Source: Acidimicrobiales bacterium (lineage in GTDB: Bacteria; Actinomycetota; Acidimicrobiia; Acidimicrobiales; Poriferisodalaceae). Taken from it: 57,582 nt of DNA. Of the stretch, positions 42,194 to 50,994 are shown in pieces. Location: assembly GCA_030743005.1 (NCBI GenBank), contig JASLTG010000019.1, forward strand, positions 1 to 57,582, read 5' to 3'. Position numbers and translations under genes: made by a program. Each line of letters begins with the position of its first letter. The stretch's first letter is position 1. The notes under the pieces are model-generated. The model did no database searches. It was given only the letters and a program-made list of their open reading frames with translations, and was not told where the DNA came from.

Positions 42194-43282
42194 ATGGCCG
42201 GTAACACCTTTGGTGAACAATTCCGTATTACTACTTTCGGCGAATCCCACGGCGGGGGCGTCGGAGTCGTTATTGATGGGTGCCCTCCCCGCCTTGAGCT
42301 CGACACGAGCGATGTTCAAGTGGAACTTGATCGCCGACGCCCAGGCCAGAGTCGTCTCGTAACTCAACGTAACGAAGACGACGAAGTAGAAATTTATAGC
42401 GGCTTGTTTGAAGGCCGCACCTTGGGTTCCTCAATAGGGATGCTGGTGCGAAACGAGGACGCCCGTCCCGGTGCTTATGAAGACATGAAAAGTACCTACC
42501 GACCAAGCCATGCGGACTGGACGACCGAAGCAAAGTACGGGATCAGAAACTGGCAGGGGGGTGGGCGTGCATCAGCTCGTGAAACCATCGGCCGTGTCGC
42601 TGGCGGAGCGGTAGCTCGCAAGGTCATTCAGCAAGTAGCGGGAATCGAAGTTATTGGGTGGGTGAGTTCAGTCCATGACATCGATGCCCAAGTTGATGGT
42701 GGAAATGTTTGCCGCGAAGAAGTTGAAGCAGACCCTACGAGATGCCCTGATCCGGGGGCAGCCGCGTTGATGACTGCCGCTATTGAGGCGGCACGAAAGG
42801 ACGGCAACTCATTAGGTGGGGTCGTAACTTGTGTAGCCAGAAATATGGTTGCTGGTCTTGGCGAACCTGTTTTTGACAAGCTTGACGCTGACTTGGCTAA
42901 AGCTTTGATGTCACTTCCTGCTGCGAAAGGATTTGAGATAGGTAGCGGGTTTGCTGGAACTTTGATGACCGGCCGCGAACACAATGATCCTTTCGTGCCA
43001 GGGTCAGATGGTCGTCCAGCCACGTCAACTAATAACAGTGGTGGGGTGCAAGGTGGCATCAGCAACGGTGAGGATCTAGTGCTGCGGGTGGCCTTTAAAC
43101 CAACCGCGACGATTGCTTCGCCTCAAGAAACTGTGACTCAAGACAACGAGTCGGTGACTCTCGAAGCACGAGGAAGACATGACCCGTGCGTTCTTCCTCG
43201 AGCGGTCCCAATGGTGGAAGCAATGGTGTGCTTGGTGTTAGCGGACCAGGTGTTGCGCCAACAAGCCAACACCGTCACTTAA
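42194..43282 (+). CDS. aroC: Chorismate synthase
   Basis: The 362-residue enzyme converts EPSP to chorismate using reduced FMN; chorismate also feeds MenF encoded at 11 kb. Family signatures are [19 protein letters not shown] at the N-terminus, [37 protein letters not shown] (20 residues) and [18 protein letters not shown]. The overall pattern is the E. coli-like type rather than the mycobacterial type that has a GYGRG loop. The ATG at 42194 was chosen because it places [12 protein letters not shown] at the start; the frame is open 30 bases further upstream. No other shikimate gene is adjacent. Confidence 0.94.
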   Translation: MAGNTFGEQFRITTFGESHGGGVGVVIDGCPPRLELDTSDVQVELDRRRPGQSRLVTQRNEDDEVEIYSGLFEGRTLGSSIGMLVRNEDARPGAYEDMKSTYRPSHADWTTEAKYGIRNWQGGGRASARETIGRVAGGAVARKVIQQVAGIEVIGWVSSVHDIDAQVDGGNVCREEVEADPTRCPDPGAAALMTAAIEAARKDGNSLGGVVTCVARNMVAGLGEPVFDKLDADLAKALMSLPAAKGFEIGSGFAGTLMTGREHNDPFVPGSDGRPATSTNNSGGVQGGISNGEDLVLRVAFKPTATIASPQETVTQDNESVTLEARGRHDPCVLPRAVPMVEAMVCLVLADQVLRQQANTVT

Positions 43283-43295
43283 CGCTATTCGCTAC

Positions 43296-44147
43296 CTAGT
43301 CGTCTCGTTCTTCACGCAAGAATTTTTGAAATTCGGCCGCGAGGTCGTCACCTGATGGCAAGTCTGTTTCGTCGGCGCGGTCAGCTTCTTCTTCCAGTTG
43401 TCGCACGTATCCGATGATCTCAGAGTCTTGTTCAACGGCGTCACTGACCCGTTGTTCCCATTCCAGGACGCTGGCATCCAGGTCGCTGTAGCCGGTTGGG
43501 ACCCCAGTAACTTTTTCAAACTCAGCGAGAAGGGCTCGGGTCCCCTTTGGGTTTGGCGGTCCTGCAACGTAATGGGGTACGCCTACCCGCAGCGAAATGA
43601 CTGGAAGGTCGGCGCTGTCTAGGGCGTCGTGCAACGTGCCGATTATGCCGGTAGGGCCTTGATAGCTCGGCCGGTCGAGGCCAAGTCTTCGAGCTAGGTC
43701 TGCGCTGGCTGCACTCCCTTTAACTTCTGATGGGCGCGAATGAGGGATTCCAGCGACCATTGCTCCCAGTGTCACAACCATCTCGCATCTGGTATCTCTA
43801 GCGATTTCGACAACGGAATCACAGAATGTTCGCCATCTCATCCGCGGTTCAAGCCCAGATAGGAGTACTAGATCATGGGGGAAATCATTTTCGATTATGT
43901 GAGCGTCTAGCGATGGCCATTTGATTCGTCGTTCTCCGTCGTCAGCGATTTCAACGTGAGGTCGATTTTCTTGAAAGTCGAAGAACTCTTCCGGGTCTAT
44001 CCGCGCAACTCTTCTGGCGTCGTATTGATCAACAATCCATTGGATTGCGCCGGTCGCACATTCGCCGGCATCAAACCAACCTTCGAAAGCGACAACTAGG
44101 AGGGGGCTTTGCAGACTGGGTGCCTCGTCCCATACGACTTCGGTCAT
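43296..44147 (-). CDS. PAC2-family protein
   Basis: This 283-residue protein matches the actinobacterial PAC2 family, related to proteasome assembly chaperones: LLVVAFEGWFDAGECATGAI at the start, LVLLSGLEPRMRWRTF, VVTLGAMVAGIPHSRP and VGVPHYVAGPPNPKGT in order, and an acidic helical tail. Its precise function in bacteria is unknown, but members are common in Actinobacteria. It converges with aroC and is followed upstream by a 100-base gap to the beta-propeller gene. Confidence 0.88.
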   Translation of the reverse strand: MTEVVWDEAPSLQSPLLVVAFEGWFDAGECATGAIQWIVDQYDARRVARIDPEEFFDFQENRPHVEIADDGERRIKWPSLDAHIIENDFPHDLVLLSGLEPRMRWRTFCDSVVEIARDTRCEMVVTLGAMVAGIPHSRPSEVKGSAASADLARRLGLDRPSYQGPTGIIGTLHDALDSADLPVISLRVGVPHYVAGPPNPKGTRALLAEFEKVTGVPTGYSDLDASVLEWEQRVSDAVEQDSEIIGYVRQLEEEADRADETDLPSGDDLAAEFQKFLREERDD

Positions 44148-44247
44148 GACACCACTATTGCGTACTCGAGGACGTTATGGATAGTTAAGTGAGGTCGCAT
44201 AGGGGTTTTGTTCTGTGGCTGGTTTTCGAAACGACACTCATATGGGT

Positions 44248-46296
44248 TCAAAAGGCTAAGAAAGACAGCGGTTTTAAGGTCTTGAGATCACTGGTCAGCA
44301 ATCCCAGCGACGAGAGGCTGTGGATTTGGTCGTCTATGACTAGCGAGCGTTGAATCGTTCCTCGCCAGTCGAAGTCAGCCCAACATTGTTGTCTTTCAAC
44401 TTCTGTTTCGTTTTCGCGTTCCTCGGACCATCGTTGACATGTCACTTTGGGATCGGATTTCAAGTGTGTGATGCGGCCACGTTCATCCAGTTTTTGCCCG
44501 TTGAGTTCTAGTGCTATTGCTCCCGAGAACGCGTCCCCGTCTGGGCTTGCTATCTGGTGAGTTGTGACGGGCAGGACGAAGAGATTCTCGTTTGGCCAAT
44601 GCAAAAAGGCTCGAGCGTTGTATTCGATTTCGCTAGTTCCGCCTGGTAGCTGCCATTGATCGACCCGTATCGGTTTCGACAGGTCACTGATGTCAAACAA
44701 TGAGACTTGAGTCCCGAGCCTTTGTCCGGTGTCCAACGCGTCTTGTCCTACTCCCAGTAGAAGATTGTCTGTGACTGGGTGAAGATACGCGGAGTACCCC
44801 AGGATTTTGAGTTCTCCGAGCACTTTCGGAGACTCGGGCCGCGACAAATCGATGGTGTACAACGGGTCGGTTTGGCGAAAGGTTACGACCGTTGCTATGT
44901 CGCCCAGAAACCGGACCGCATAAATCCTTTCTCCTTTGCCGATGTTGCCAACTTGACCTATTTCGGAGAGCCCGCCGTCAGTTTCTTTAAGAACGGTGAC
45001 GAAACTTTCACTGGTGGCTTCTGGTTGTGGTGACCACCATCCATGGTTGGTGGTGGCTACACGCAGATGGTCGTTGTGCTCCGACATCGAGTATTGGTTG
45101 AGGACTGTTCCGGTTACCTGACCAGAACTCCGGTACAACGTGTTGGTTGGGTCGCTGATGTCGAACTTGTGAATTCGAGTCTTTATTGTCGGTGGTTGGT
45201 CCGAACTGGTTTCTCGATCCGCTTGCAGTTGTCGTTCATCGAACCATTCGGTTGTAGCGACGTACAGGTTGTTTTTTGATGAGTACACCGTTTGGCCGTC
45301 GGCAAGAACCGATGTGCTGGCAATCTGCTGTTCAAATAGTTCTTCGCCAAGGTCGACCGTCACAATATTCAACATCTGAAGTCCGCTATTTGATGCGGGG
45401 TGGTAGATGCGTTCGCATGTAGTCAGGGTTCCCTCTTTAAGTAGCTGTCCTTCGCTGTTTTCCAGCGCGAACCATGGCACCCAGTTATCAATCGTTGATT
45501 CTTTGATTAGTTGACGATTTTGTTCCTTGGCTTGTCTTTCGGCTCTTAACCCTGATCCGTTCGGATAAACCCATTCGAGCCCTGTCGGGTTGCTTTGGAT
45601 AACTATTCGAGCAGCATTGTTGACGAGTCGACTACTGATGTAGCTCCCGTCGATGTGGAGGCGCCTAGTGATCCGAGGGATTGGTTCGCTGATATCAACG
45701 CTGATCAGCGTGGTGATGGGGCTATACCACCCTGGTCGTGGCTGCATCGAGCGGAGAAGCGGTGTTGTGTCATGCATTTGGCCAAATACGACGACTCGGT
45801 CACCTGACAGAAACATGTCTTGCGCCCAAAATTTCTTGAACTGGAATTCTCCTGATTGGTGAAGTTGTTCGCCGGTGGCATCGATGACGTGGAGTGTGTT
45901 GTCGACAAGAGCGATGACTCGTCGACCATCGGTTTTGACGATGTCAGGTTCGTCGACGCCCGCTTCTTGAATGTTCGTTGTGCTGTATTCGACTTCGGGG
46001 ACTGATGTTGCTGAGTCAGCTATCGCTTGCGGCGAACCACGCAACATTTCTGCTTCCATGGTTTCAGGGAAGTAGCCACCTCCAATCCCCCATGGGCCAA
46101 CCATGTCAAGTGCGTCGGTCTTGACGTGGTCGAGGAATGGTTCGCACGACTCGAAGGGTGTGAGGGCGGCCGTGAGCTGGATCTGTGATGGTGGGAGCGG
46201 AACTGTCCTGTCTGGATCTGCAGCCCCTCCAGCATTATCTGCACCGCAGGCACACAGCAGTGCTGAAAATGTGAACACGGCGATGATTCTCTGCAC
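44248..46296 (-). CDS. Secreted lipoprotein with C-terminal beta-propeller domain
   Basis: The 682-residue protein starts with a lipoprotein signal (QRIIAVFTFSALLCACGAD) and then resembles the secreted beta-propeller family (Pfam Beta_propel): STTNIQEAGVDEPDIVKTDG is the diagnostic opening and VYSSKNNLYVATTEW, IHKFDIS and RFLGDIATVVTFRQTDPLY follow. The GTG at 46296 is chosen because AGGAG lies five bases upstream and gives a proper signal peptide; the frame is open for 258 more bases. The function is unknown; family members are extracytoplasmic. Cys residues late in the chain (TCQRW, QQCWADFDW) may form a disulfide. Confidence 0.88.
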   Translation of the reverse strand: MQRIIAVFTFSALLCACGADNAGGAADPDRTVPLPPSQIQLTAALTPFESCEPFLDHVKTDALDMVGPWGIGGGYFPETMEAEMLRGSPQAIADSATSVPEVEYSTTNIQEAGVDEPDIVKTDGRRVIALVDNTLHVIDATGEQLHQSGEFQFKKFWAQDMFLSGDRVVVFGQMHDTTPLLRSMQPRPGWYSPITTLISVDISEPIPRITRRLHIDGSYISSRLVNNAARIVIQSNPTGLEWVYPNGSGLRAERQAKEQNRQLIKESTIDNWVPWFALENSEGQLLKEGTLTTCERIYHPASNSGLQMLNIVTVDLGEELFEQQIASTSVLADGQTVYSSKNNLYVATTEWFDERQLQADRETSSDQPPTIKTRIHKFDISDPTNTLYRSSGQVTGTVLNQYSMSEHNDHLRVATTNHGWWSPQPEATSESFVTVLKETDGGLSEIGQVGNIGKGERIYAVRFLGDIATVVTFRQTDPLYTIDLSRPESPKVLGELKILGYSAYLHPVTDNLLLGVGQDALDTGQRLGTQVSLFDISDLSKPIRVDQWQLPGGTSEIEYNARAFLHWPNENLFVLPVTTHQIASPDGDAFSGAIALELNGQKLDERGRITHLKSDPKVTCQRWSEERENETEVERQQCWADFDWRGTIQRSLVIDDQIHSLSSLGLLTSDLKTLKPLSFLAF

Positions 46297-46357
46297 GGAA
46301 GCTCCTATGTAGTAACGATTTCCCATACAACGACCGGCGACCTGGTTTAGTTCCCTT

Positions 46358-46912
46358 TTAGAAGTTACGAAATAGTGACAAGTGACACGGCTCATTTCCA
46401 AGCGCTGGTTCCATTGACCAATCAACCCATCGTTCGACCAGCGCAAATCCTGCTTGGCGTGCTGATTCGTCGAGGATGTCGGTGGCAACGGGTTGAATCT
46501 TGGTGGTAATTGACTCGCCTTCTGTGAATTCAATCCGGCGATAGTCGATTCCATCTGTGCTGATGATTACTGCTCTGTCAGTTTCTACGGCAAGTGCGTG
46601 CACGCCTCGTTCAACTGGCAGGGAACCTTCGATGATGACCTCGCATGAAGCGTTACCGTGCTGCCACGGGGATGACCTTCCGATTTCGTCGTCCAGCCAC
46701 ATGATCAAGTCTGAGGGCCCTTCAGTAATCTGGAGACCGGCGTTGACCAGGGCATCAAGAAGGTGGGGGCGTCGACTCCGCACAGTGATATTTTCGTGCC
46801 CTCGATCCAAACACCATTGGGCGATATCTGAAACATCGGACATGTTCACCAAGTTAGCGACAACATTGTGTCGTTGGGCTGGCATCATTTGCTGGTGCGC
46901 CAAATACCTCAT
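46358..46912 (-). CDS. Hypothetical protein
   Basis: A 184-residue ORF that I do not confidently recognise. Its end (ESARQAGFALVERWVDWS and CHLSLFRNF) resembles the last strand pair of class I SAM methyltransferases, but the SAM-binding N-terminal half is absent. It starts head-on with azlC: the ATG at 46912 would make the two genes overlap by 45 bases, so an internal start such as ATG 46843 (MSDVSDIAQW) is possible. No ribosome site is clear. It precedes the beta-propeller gene by 61 bases on the same strand. Confidence 0.55.
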   Translation of the reverse strand: MRYLAHQQMMPAQRHNVVANLVNMSDVSDIAQWCLDRGHENITVRSRRPHLLDALVNAGLQITEGPSDLIMWLDDEIGRSSPWQHGNASCEVIIEGSLPVERGVHALAVETDRAVIISTDGIDYRRIEFTEGESITTKIQPVATDILDESARQAGFALVERWVDWSMEPALGNEPCHLSLFRNF

Positions 46913-47575
46913 GGCACTTCGTTACGAACTGGAGAAGCCTGGGCTATCGCGTTCACGTACTTCACCGTTGCTATTACGGTGTCGCTGGTTCACAGCACTG
47001 CGGGTACTCCCACTTGGGTCATCGTTGCTGCAACTCTGATCGTAAATTCAGCTACAGCAACGTTGGCGTACGCGGCGGTGACAGCAGCTGGGGGAAGTGT
47101 CGCCGCAGGTATTGCTGGCGGCTGGTTGACCTCCACGAGGTTCGGAGTGCTTGCCGCTGCGTTGGCACCTCGGCTGTGGCCCCAACGCTGGAAACGCGCA
47201 TTGGCAGCTTTTTCAGCATTCGATCCAAATATCGCTTTGGCTAACCGAGAAGAAAAGGATGAAGACGTTCGCAGAGTTTACGTAGCGATGTCTCTGTGGT
47301 TGGTCCTGCCATGGTGGTTGGGAGCTTCGATTGGTGCCCTCATCGGGGATCTGGTGTCGGACCCGAAGGCTTTGGGAATGGATGCCATGTTCCCAGCATT
47401 GTTCATTGCCATTATTCGCCCTCAATTGATAACGCAGAATGCTCGACTAATTGCTGTTTCAGGCGCGGTTGTCGCGTTAGGGCTAGTTGAAGTACTGCAG
47501 GGTGGGTTGCCGTTCCTTGTTGCCGCACTTCCCGCGTTGTTGGCGCTACGCAACCGAGAAGATCGGAAGGGCTAA
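46868..47575 (+). CDS. azlC: AzlC-family branched-chain amino acid exporter, large subunit
   Basis: The 235-residue membrane protein has the AzlC C-terminal pattern (WWLGASIGALIGDLVSDP, then LGMDAMFPALFIAII) and about five to seven hydrophobic helices, with FSAFDPNIALANREEKDED as the conserved cytoplasmic Asp-Glu loop. With AzlD it exports branched-chain amino acids. The GTG at 46868 is the first start in the frame; TTG 46889 or GTG 46895 would remove the overlap with the head-on ORF. Its TAA overlaps the azlD ATG by one base. Confidence 0.85.
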   Translation: MSLGWHHLLVRQIPHGTSLRTGEAWAIAFTYFTVAITVSLVHSTAGTPTWVIVAATLIVNSATATLAYAAVTAAGGSVAAGIAGGWLTSTRFGVLAAALAPRLWPQRWKRALAAFSAFDPNIALANREEKDEDVRRVYVAMSLWLVLPWWLGASIGALIGDLVSDPKALGMDAMFPALFIAIIRPQLITQNARLIAVSGAVVALGLVEVLQGGLPFLVAALPALLALRNREDRKG

Positions 47576-47877
47576 TGCTGACCTGGGGAGTTGTGGTTGT
47601 GTTAGCTGTCGGGGTCTACGGGCAACGAGCACTGGGCATGGCGCTTATCAACCCGAAACTGATGGGTGACCGAAGCCGTCAGGTGTTGGCGATGGTGCCC
47701 CTGTCAATTCTGTGCGCTGTGACCGCCTTACAGACTTTCAGTAGTCGAGGGGAACTCGTTCTTGATGCCCGCGTTGCAGGTATTGCAGCGGCGTCGCTAT
47801 TGGCCTGGAAACGCGCCCCCATGTTTCTAATTGTGGTTGTTGCCGCAGCCGTAACCGCAGGTGTCCGGTTGCTCTAA
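47575..47877 (+). CDS. azlD: AzlD-family small membrane subunit
   Basis: The 100-residue protein has three to four hydrophobic segments and the AzlD features VYGQRALGMALINP near the N-terminus and PLSILCAVTALQTF in the middle. It is the small partner of AzlC. The one-base TAATG overlap with azlC supports joint translation. Confidence 0.86.
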   Translation: MLTWGVVVVLAVGVYGQRALGMALINPKLMGDRSRQVLAMVPLSILCAVTALQTFSSRGELVLDARVAGIAAASLLAWKRAPMFLIVVVAAAVTAGVRLL

Positions 47878-47905
47878 TGACTACGTTTAGTTACCTAAAG
47901 ACGCT

Positions 47906-48301
47906 ATGACTACCGAACCTCGACATCCCCATCTATTGAAAATGACTGATCCCCCAACCATGGTGGGACACAGGTGTATTACCTGTGAACGGGTCGCGTT
48001 TCCCCCAGACCCCTACGGTTGCGAAAATTGTGGTTCACCAGCGTCGACCTTTGAGCAGTGGGATCTAGAAGCGCGGGGTTCAGTGCAGGCGGTAGCAACC
48101 GTGCATCGGCATCATCGTTCTACACCTGTTACTCCCTTCACCGTCGGTGTCATCGGGCTGGTTGGGGGTCCCGTCGTGAAAGCCATAGTGGAGGGTGTCG
48201 GTGTTGCAGTCGGTAGCACCGTTGAAGGGTTCTTAGCCCACGATGAACCAGACAACGAAGGCAATGTGGTCGTGGATTTACGTTTTCGGGTTGTCGAATG
48301 A
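47906..48301 (+). CDS. DUF35 / OB-fold zinc-ribbon acyl-CoA-binding partner protein
   Basis: This 131-residue protein has a rubredoxin-like zinc ribbon (Cys24, Cys27, Cys39, Cys42 in CITC and CENC contexts) followed by an OB fold (GSVQAVATVHRHH, TPFTVGVIGLVGGPVVKAIV). DUF35 proteins bind partner thiolase-like proteins and help hold acyl-CoA substrates; examples are ChsH2 and the archaeal HMG-CoA synthase complex. Its stop overlaps the ATG of the thiolase-like gene by four bases, so a complex is very likely. Confidence 0.9.
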   Translation: MTTEPRHPHLLKMTDPPTMVGHRCITCERVAFPPDPYGCENCGSPASTFEQWDLEARGSVQAVATVHRHHRSTPVTPFTVGVIGLVGGPVVKAIVEGVGVAVGSTVEGFLAHDEPDNEGNVVVDLRFRVVE

Positions 48302-49449
48302 ACGCACCAAACTTGTTGTCCGCCAGACCAGTTTTCGTTGTCGGGATTGGTTTGCATCAGTATCAGCGACGTAGCGATGCCACATATGTGTCACTTGGCT
48401 TAACAGCGGTTCGAGCGGCTTTAGTTGATGCCGGCATCGAGTGGGCAGATGTTGAGGCCGCCTACACGGGAACGGCGTTACTGGGTATGGGTGCGAGCCG
48501 GATAATGCTGAGCAGGCTCGGGGCGACTGGCATCCCTATGACACAAGTTGAAAACGCGTCAGCTTCAGGGTCATCGTCGGTAGCCCAAGCATGTCTAGAA
48601 GTTGCGTCTGGACGGTCCGATGTTGTGGTCGCATTAGGTGTTGACAAACCCCGAGGGGGCCTTGGAGCAGCACCTGGTAATGCAGGTATCAATAACCTTG
48701 AGGGTGGTTCGGTAGTTCCCTTCACTCACTTCGCTTTGCTTGCTTCGGAATACATGAACTTGCATGAGGTGAGTGACAAGCAAGTCGCGAAGGTTGCGGT
48801 AAAGAACCACCGGAACGGTTCTCATAACCCCTTTGCCCAACGTCAAAAAATTCGAACCCTCGACGAAATTCTTACAGAGCCAATATCTGGGTCGCTCACC
48901 AGATTGCAATGTTGCCCTGTGGGAGAAGGCGCTGCAGCTGTCATCATTGCTTCAGAGGATGGGATCAATCGGCTTCAAATTGATCGCTCTCGGGCAATGC
49001 AGGTTGTTGCCTCGGCAACTAAAACCGAAGGACTTTACGGTGATGGTGTCGGTATCGATGCAGCTTTGACAGCTGAAACTGGTGGGGCCGCATTCGAAGA
49101 AGCGGGCCTCGGACCAGCAGACCTTGACGTGCTTGAGGTGCATGATGCGTTCGCCATCGAAGAGTTGTTGTATGCCGAAGCGTTGGGGCTTTGTCAGCCC
49201 GGCGAAGCAGCATCACGCATCGAATCGGGTGATTTCGATATTGGCGGAAGCTGCGCGTTTAGTCCTTCGGGAGGGCTGCTAGCCATGGGACACCCCATTG
49301 GCCCGACCGGAGTGGGGCAAATCGCAGAAGTGGTCCGACAGTTACGCGGCGAAGCAGGTGTTCGTCAACAATCCGATGCTCGTGTTGGTATGGCTCATAT
49401 GGTCGGAATTGGTGCAGTGTGTGTGGTGCACATTCTTCGTAAGCCCTAG
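48298..49449 (+). CDS. Thiolase-like protein with Ser at the nucleophile position (lipid-transfer/SCPx type)
   Basis: The 383-residue thiolase-fold protein belongs to the SCP-x/Ltp branch. In related enzymes the loop VENACASGS holds the nucleophilic Cys; here it reads VENASASGS with Ser88 (codon TCA). The His loop MGHPIGPTG is intact and VHDAFAIEELL replaces the thiolase NEAFA. Thus it is probably not a normal thiolase. Ltp2-type retro-aldolases, which also lack thiolase chemistry and need a DUF35 partner, are a plausible model. It is coupled to the DUF35 gene upstream and converges with mmsA. Confidence 0.85.
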   Translation: MNAPNLLSARPVFVVGIGLHQYQRRSDATYVSLGLTAVRAALVDAGIEWADVEAAYTGTALLGMGASRIMLSRLGATGIPMTQVENASASGSSSVAQACLEVASGRSDVVVALGVDKPRGGLGAAPGNAGINNLEGGSVVPFTHFALLASEYMNLHEVSDKQVAKVAVKNHRNGSHNPFAQRQKIRTLDEILTEPISGSLTRLQCCPVGEGAAAVIIASEDGINRLQIDRSRAMQVVASATKTEGLYGDGVGIDAALTAETGGAAFEEAGLGPADLDVLEVHDAFAIEELLYAEALGLCQPGEAASRIESGDFDIGGSCAFSPSGGLLAMGHPIGPTGVGQIAEVVRQLRGEAGVRQQSDARVGMAHMVGIGAVCVVHILRKP

Positions 49450-49457
49450 CTAGACCA

Positions 49458-50945
49458 TCAACTGTTTTGGGGGAACCCGAGATCTATTTGACTTGACGCG
49501 GGATCAGGCCAACGAGCAGTAACTGCTTTCGCTCGGGTATAGAAGCGAACACCTTCTGGTCCATACATGTGAGTATCCCCGAAGAGAGACGCTTTCCATC
49601 CCCCAAAGGAGTGGTAGGCAACCGGAACTGGTATCGGCACGTTGATACCCACCATCCCTACTTGCACTTCGTGTTGGAACTGACGCGCTACTCCCCCGTC
49701 ACGAGTGAAAATGGCAGTGCCGTTACCAAACGGGTTCGAATTGATGAGGTCCATTGCTTCTCGGAAGGTTTCTACTCGCACAACACTGAGCACGGGCCCA
49801 AAAATTTCGTCTTGGTAGCACTCCATATCGGCCGTCACTTTGTCGAGAAGAGTTGGTCCGTAAAAGAATCCATTGGCGGGAAGATCAGCGGTACTTCCAT
49901 CAACAACTGCGACAGCGCCTGCCTGCTGTGCTCGCTCGACATAGCCAGCGACTCGGTCACGATGCTCAGCTGTGATCAATGGGCCCATTTCAGCGTCGGG
50001 TTCGGTTCCCACTCCAATTTTTACGTCTGGGATTCTTTTCGAGATTGCCTCTACAAGTTGATCGGCAGCTGATCCGACAGCTACCAGAGCGCTGACAGCC
50101 ATACACCGTTCGCCCGCGGATCCGTAGGCGGCACTCACTGCCGCGTCAGCGGCCATCTCAATATCAGCGTCGGGCAACACCAACATGTGATTCTTTGCTC
50201 CACCCAATGCTTGAACCCTTTTGCCAGCTGAAGTGGCGCGTTCATACACATAGCTAGCTATTGGTGTTGAGCCGACGAAGCTGATCGCAGCGATGTCTTC
50301 ATGGTCAATCAAGGCGTCGACGGCTTCTTTGTCACCGTTTACTACTGAGAAGACCCCGGGTGGGAGACCAGCTTCGATAAACCATTCAGCGATGAGCATC
50401 GACGCTGAGGGATCTCTTTCCGATGGTTTACAGATGAAAGCGTTCCCACAAGCAATCGCAGTCGCGAACATCCAAGCCGGGACCATGGCAGGAAAATTGA
50501 ACGGGGTGATGCCAGCCACAACACCGAGGGGTTGGCGAAGGCTGTACACCTCGATCCCAGCTGATACTTGCTCGTTAATTTCACCTTTGAGGTGGTGCGC
50601 TATACCGCAGGCAAATTCAACGTTTTCTAGTCCGCGAGCAACTTCGCCCGCTGCGTCCGAAACGACTTTCCCGTGTTCACTGCTGATGACTCTCGCAAGT
50701 TCGTCAGTTCGAGCAGCCAAGAGCTCGCGGAAGCGAAACATGATTTGGGTTCGTTGCGTGAGAGAACTTTCGGCCCATTCGACCGCAGCTACATTCGCAG
50801 ATGCCACGACCTCGTGAACCTCAGCTACTGATGCAAGGTCAACTTGGGCTTGAACTTTCCCTGTCGCGGGGTCGTACACGTCGCTCGATCGCCCGCTTGT
50901 TCCCTCTTTGTGTTGACCGTTGATGAAATGTTGGATGCGTCGCAC
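49458..50945 (-). CDS. mmsA: CoA-acylating methylmalonate-semialdehyde dehydrogenase
   Basis: The 495-residue aldehyde dehydrogenase carries GSAGERCMAVSALV with the catalytic Cys in the Arg-Cys-Met-Ala context of MmsA, and VVAGITPFNFPAMVPAWMFA as the cofactor region. It would make propionyl-CoA from methylmalonate semialdehyde (valine, thymine or inositol breakdown), feeding the methylmalonyl branch. The GTG at 50945 has a weak ribosome site. It follows the acyl-CoA dehydrogenase by 49 bases, in which CTCGCT/AGCGAG arms (50961-50987) could make a stem. Confidence 0.92.
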   Translation of the reverse strand: MRRIQHFINGQHKEGTSGRSSDVYDPATGKVQAQVDLASVAEVHEVVASANVAAVEWAESSLTQRTQIMFRFRELLAARTDELARVISSEHGKVVSDAAGEVARGLENVEFACGIAHHLKGEINEQVSAGIEVYSLRQPLGVVAGITPFNFPAMVPAWMFATAIACGNAFICKPSERDPSASMLIAEWFIEAGLPPGVFSVVNGDKEAVDALIDHEDIAAISFVGSTPIASYVYERATSAGKRVQALGGAKNHMLVLPDADIEMAADAAVSAAYGSAGERCMAVSALVAVGSAADQLVEAISKRIPDVKIGVGTEPDAEMGPLITAEHRDRVAGYVERAQQAGAVAVVDGSTADLPANGFFYGPTLLDKVTADMECYQDEIFGPVLSVVRVETFREAMDLINSNPFGNGTAIFTRDGGVARQFQHEVQVGMVGINVPIPVPVAYHSFGGWKASLFGDTHMYGPEGVRFYTRAKAVTARWPDPASSQIDLGFPQNS

Positions 50946-50994
50946 CGCGTCACTCTAATGCTCGCTAGCCGCGGCCTCTACAGCGAGGGACTTG

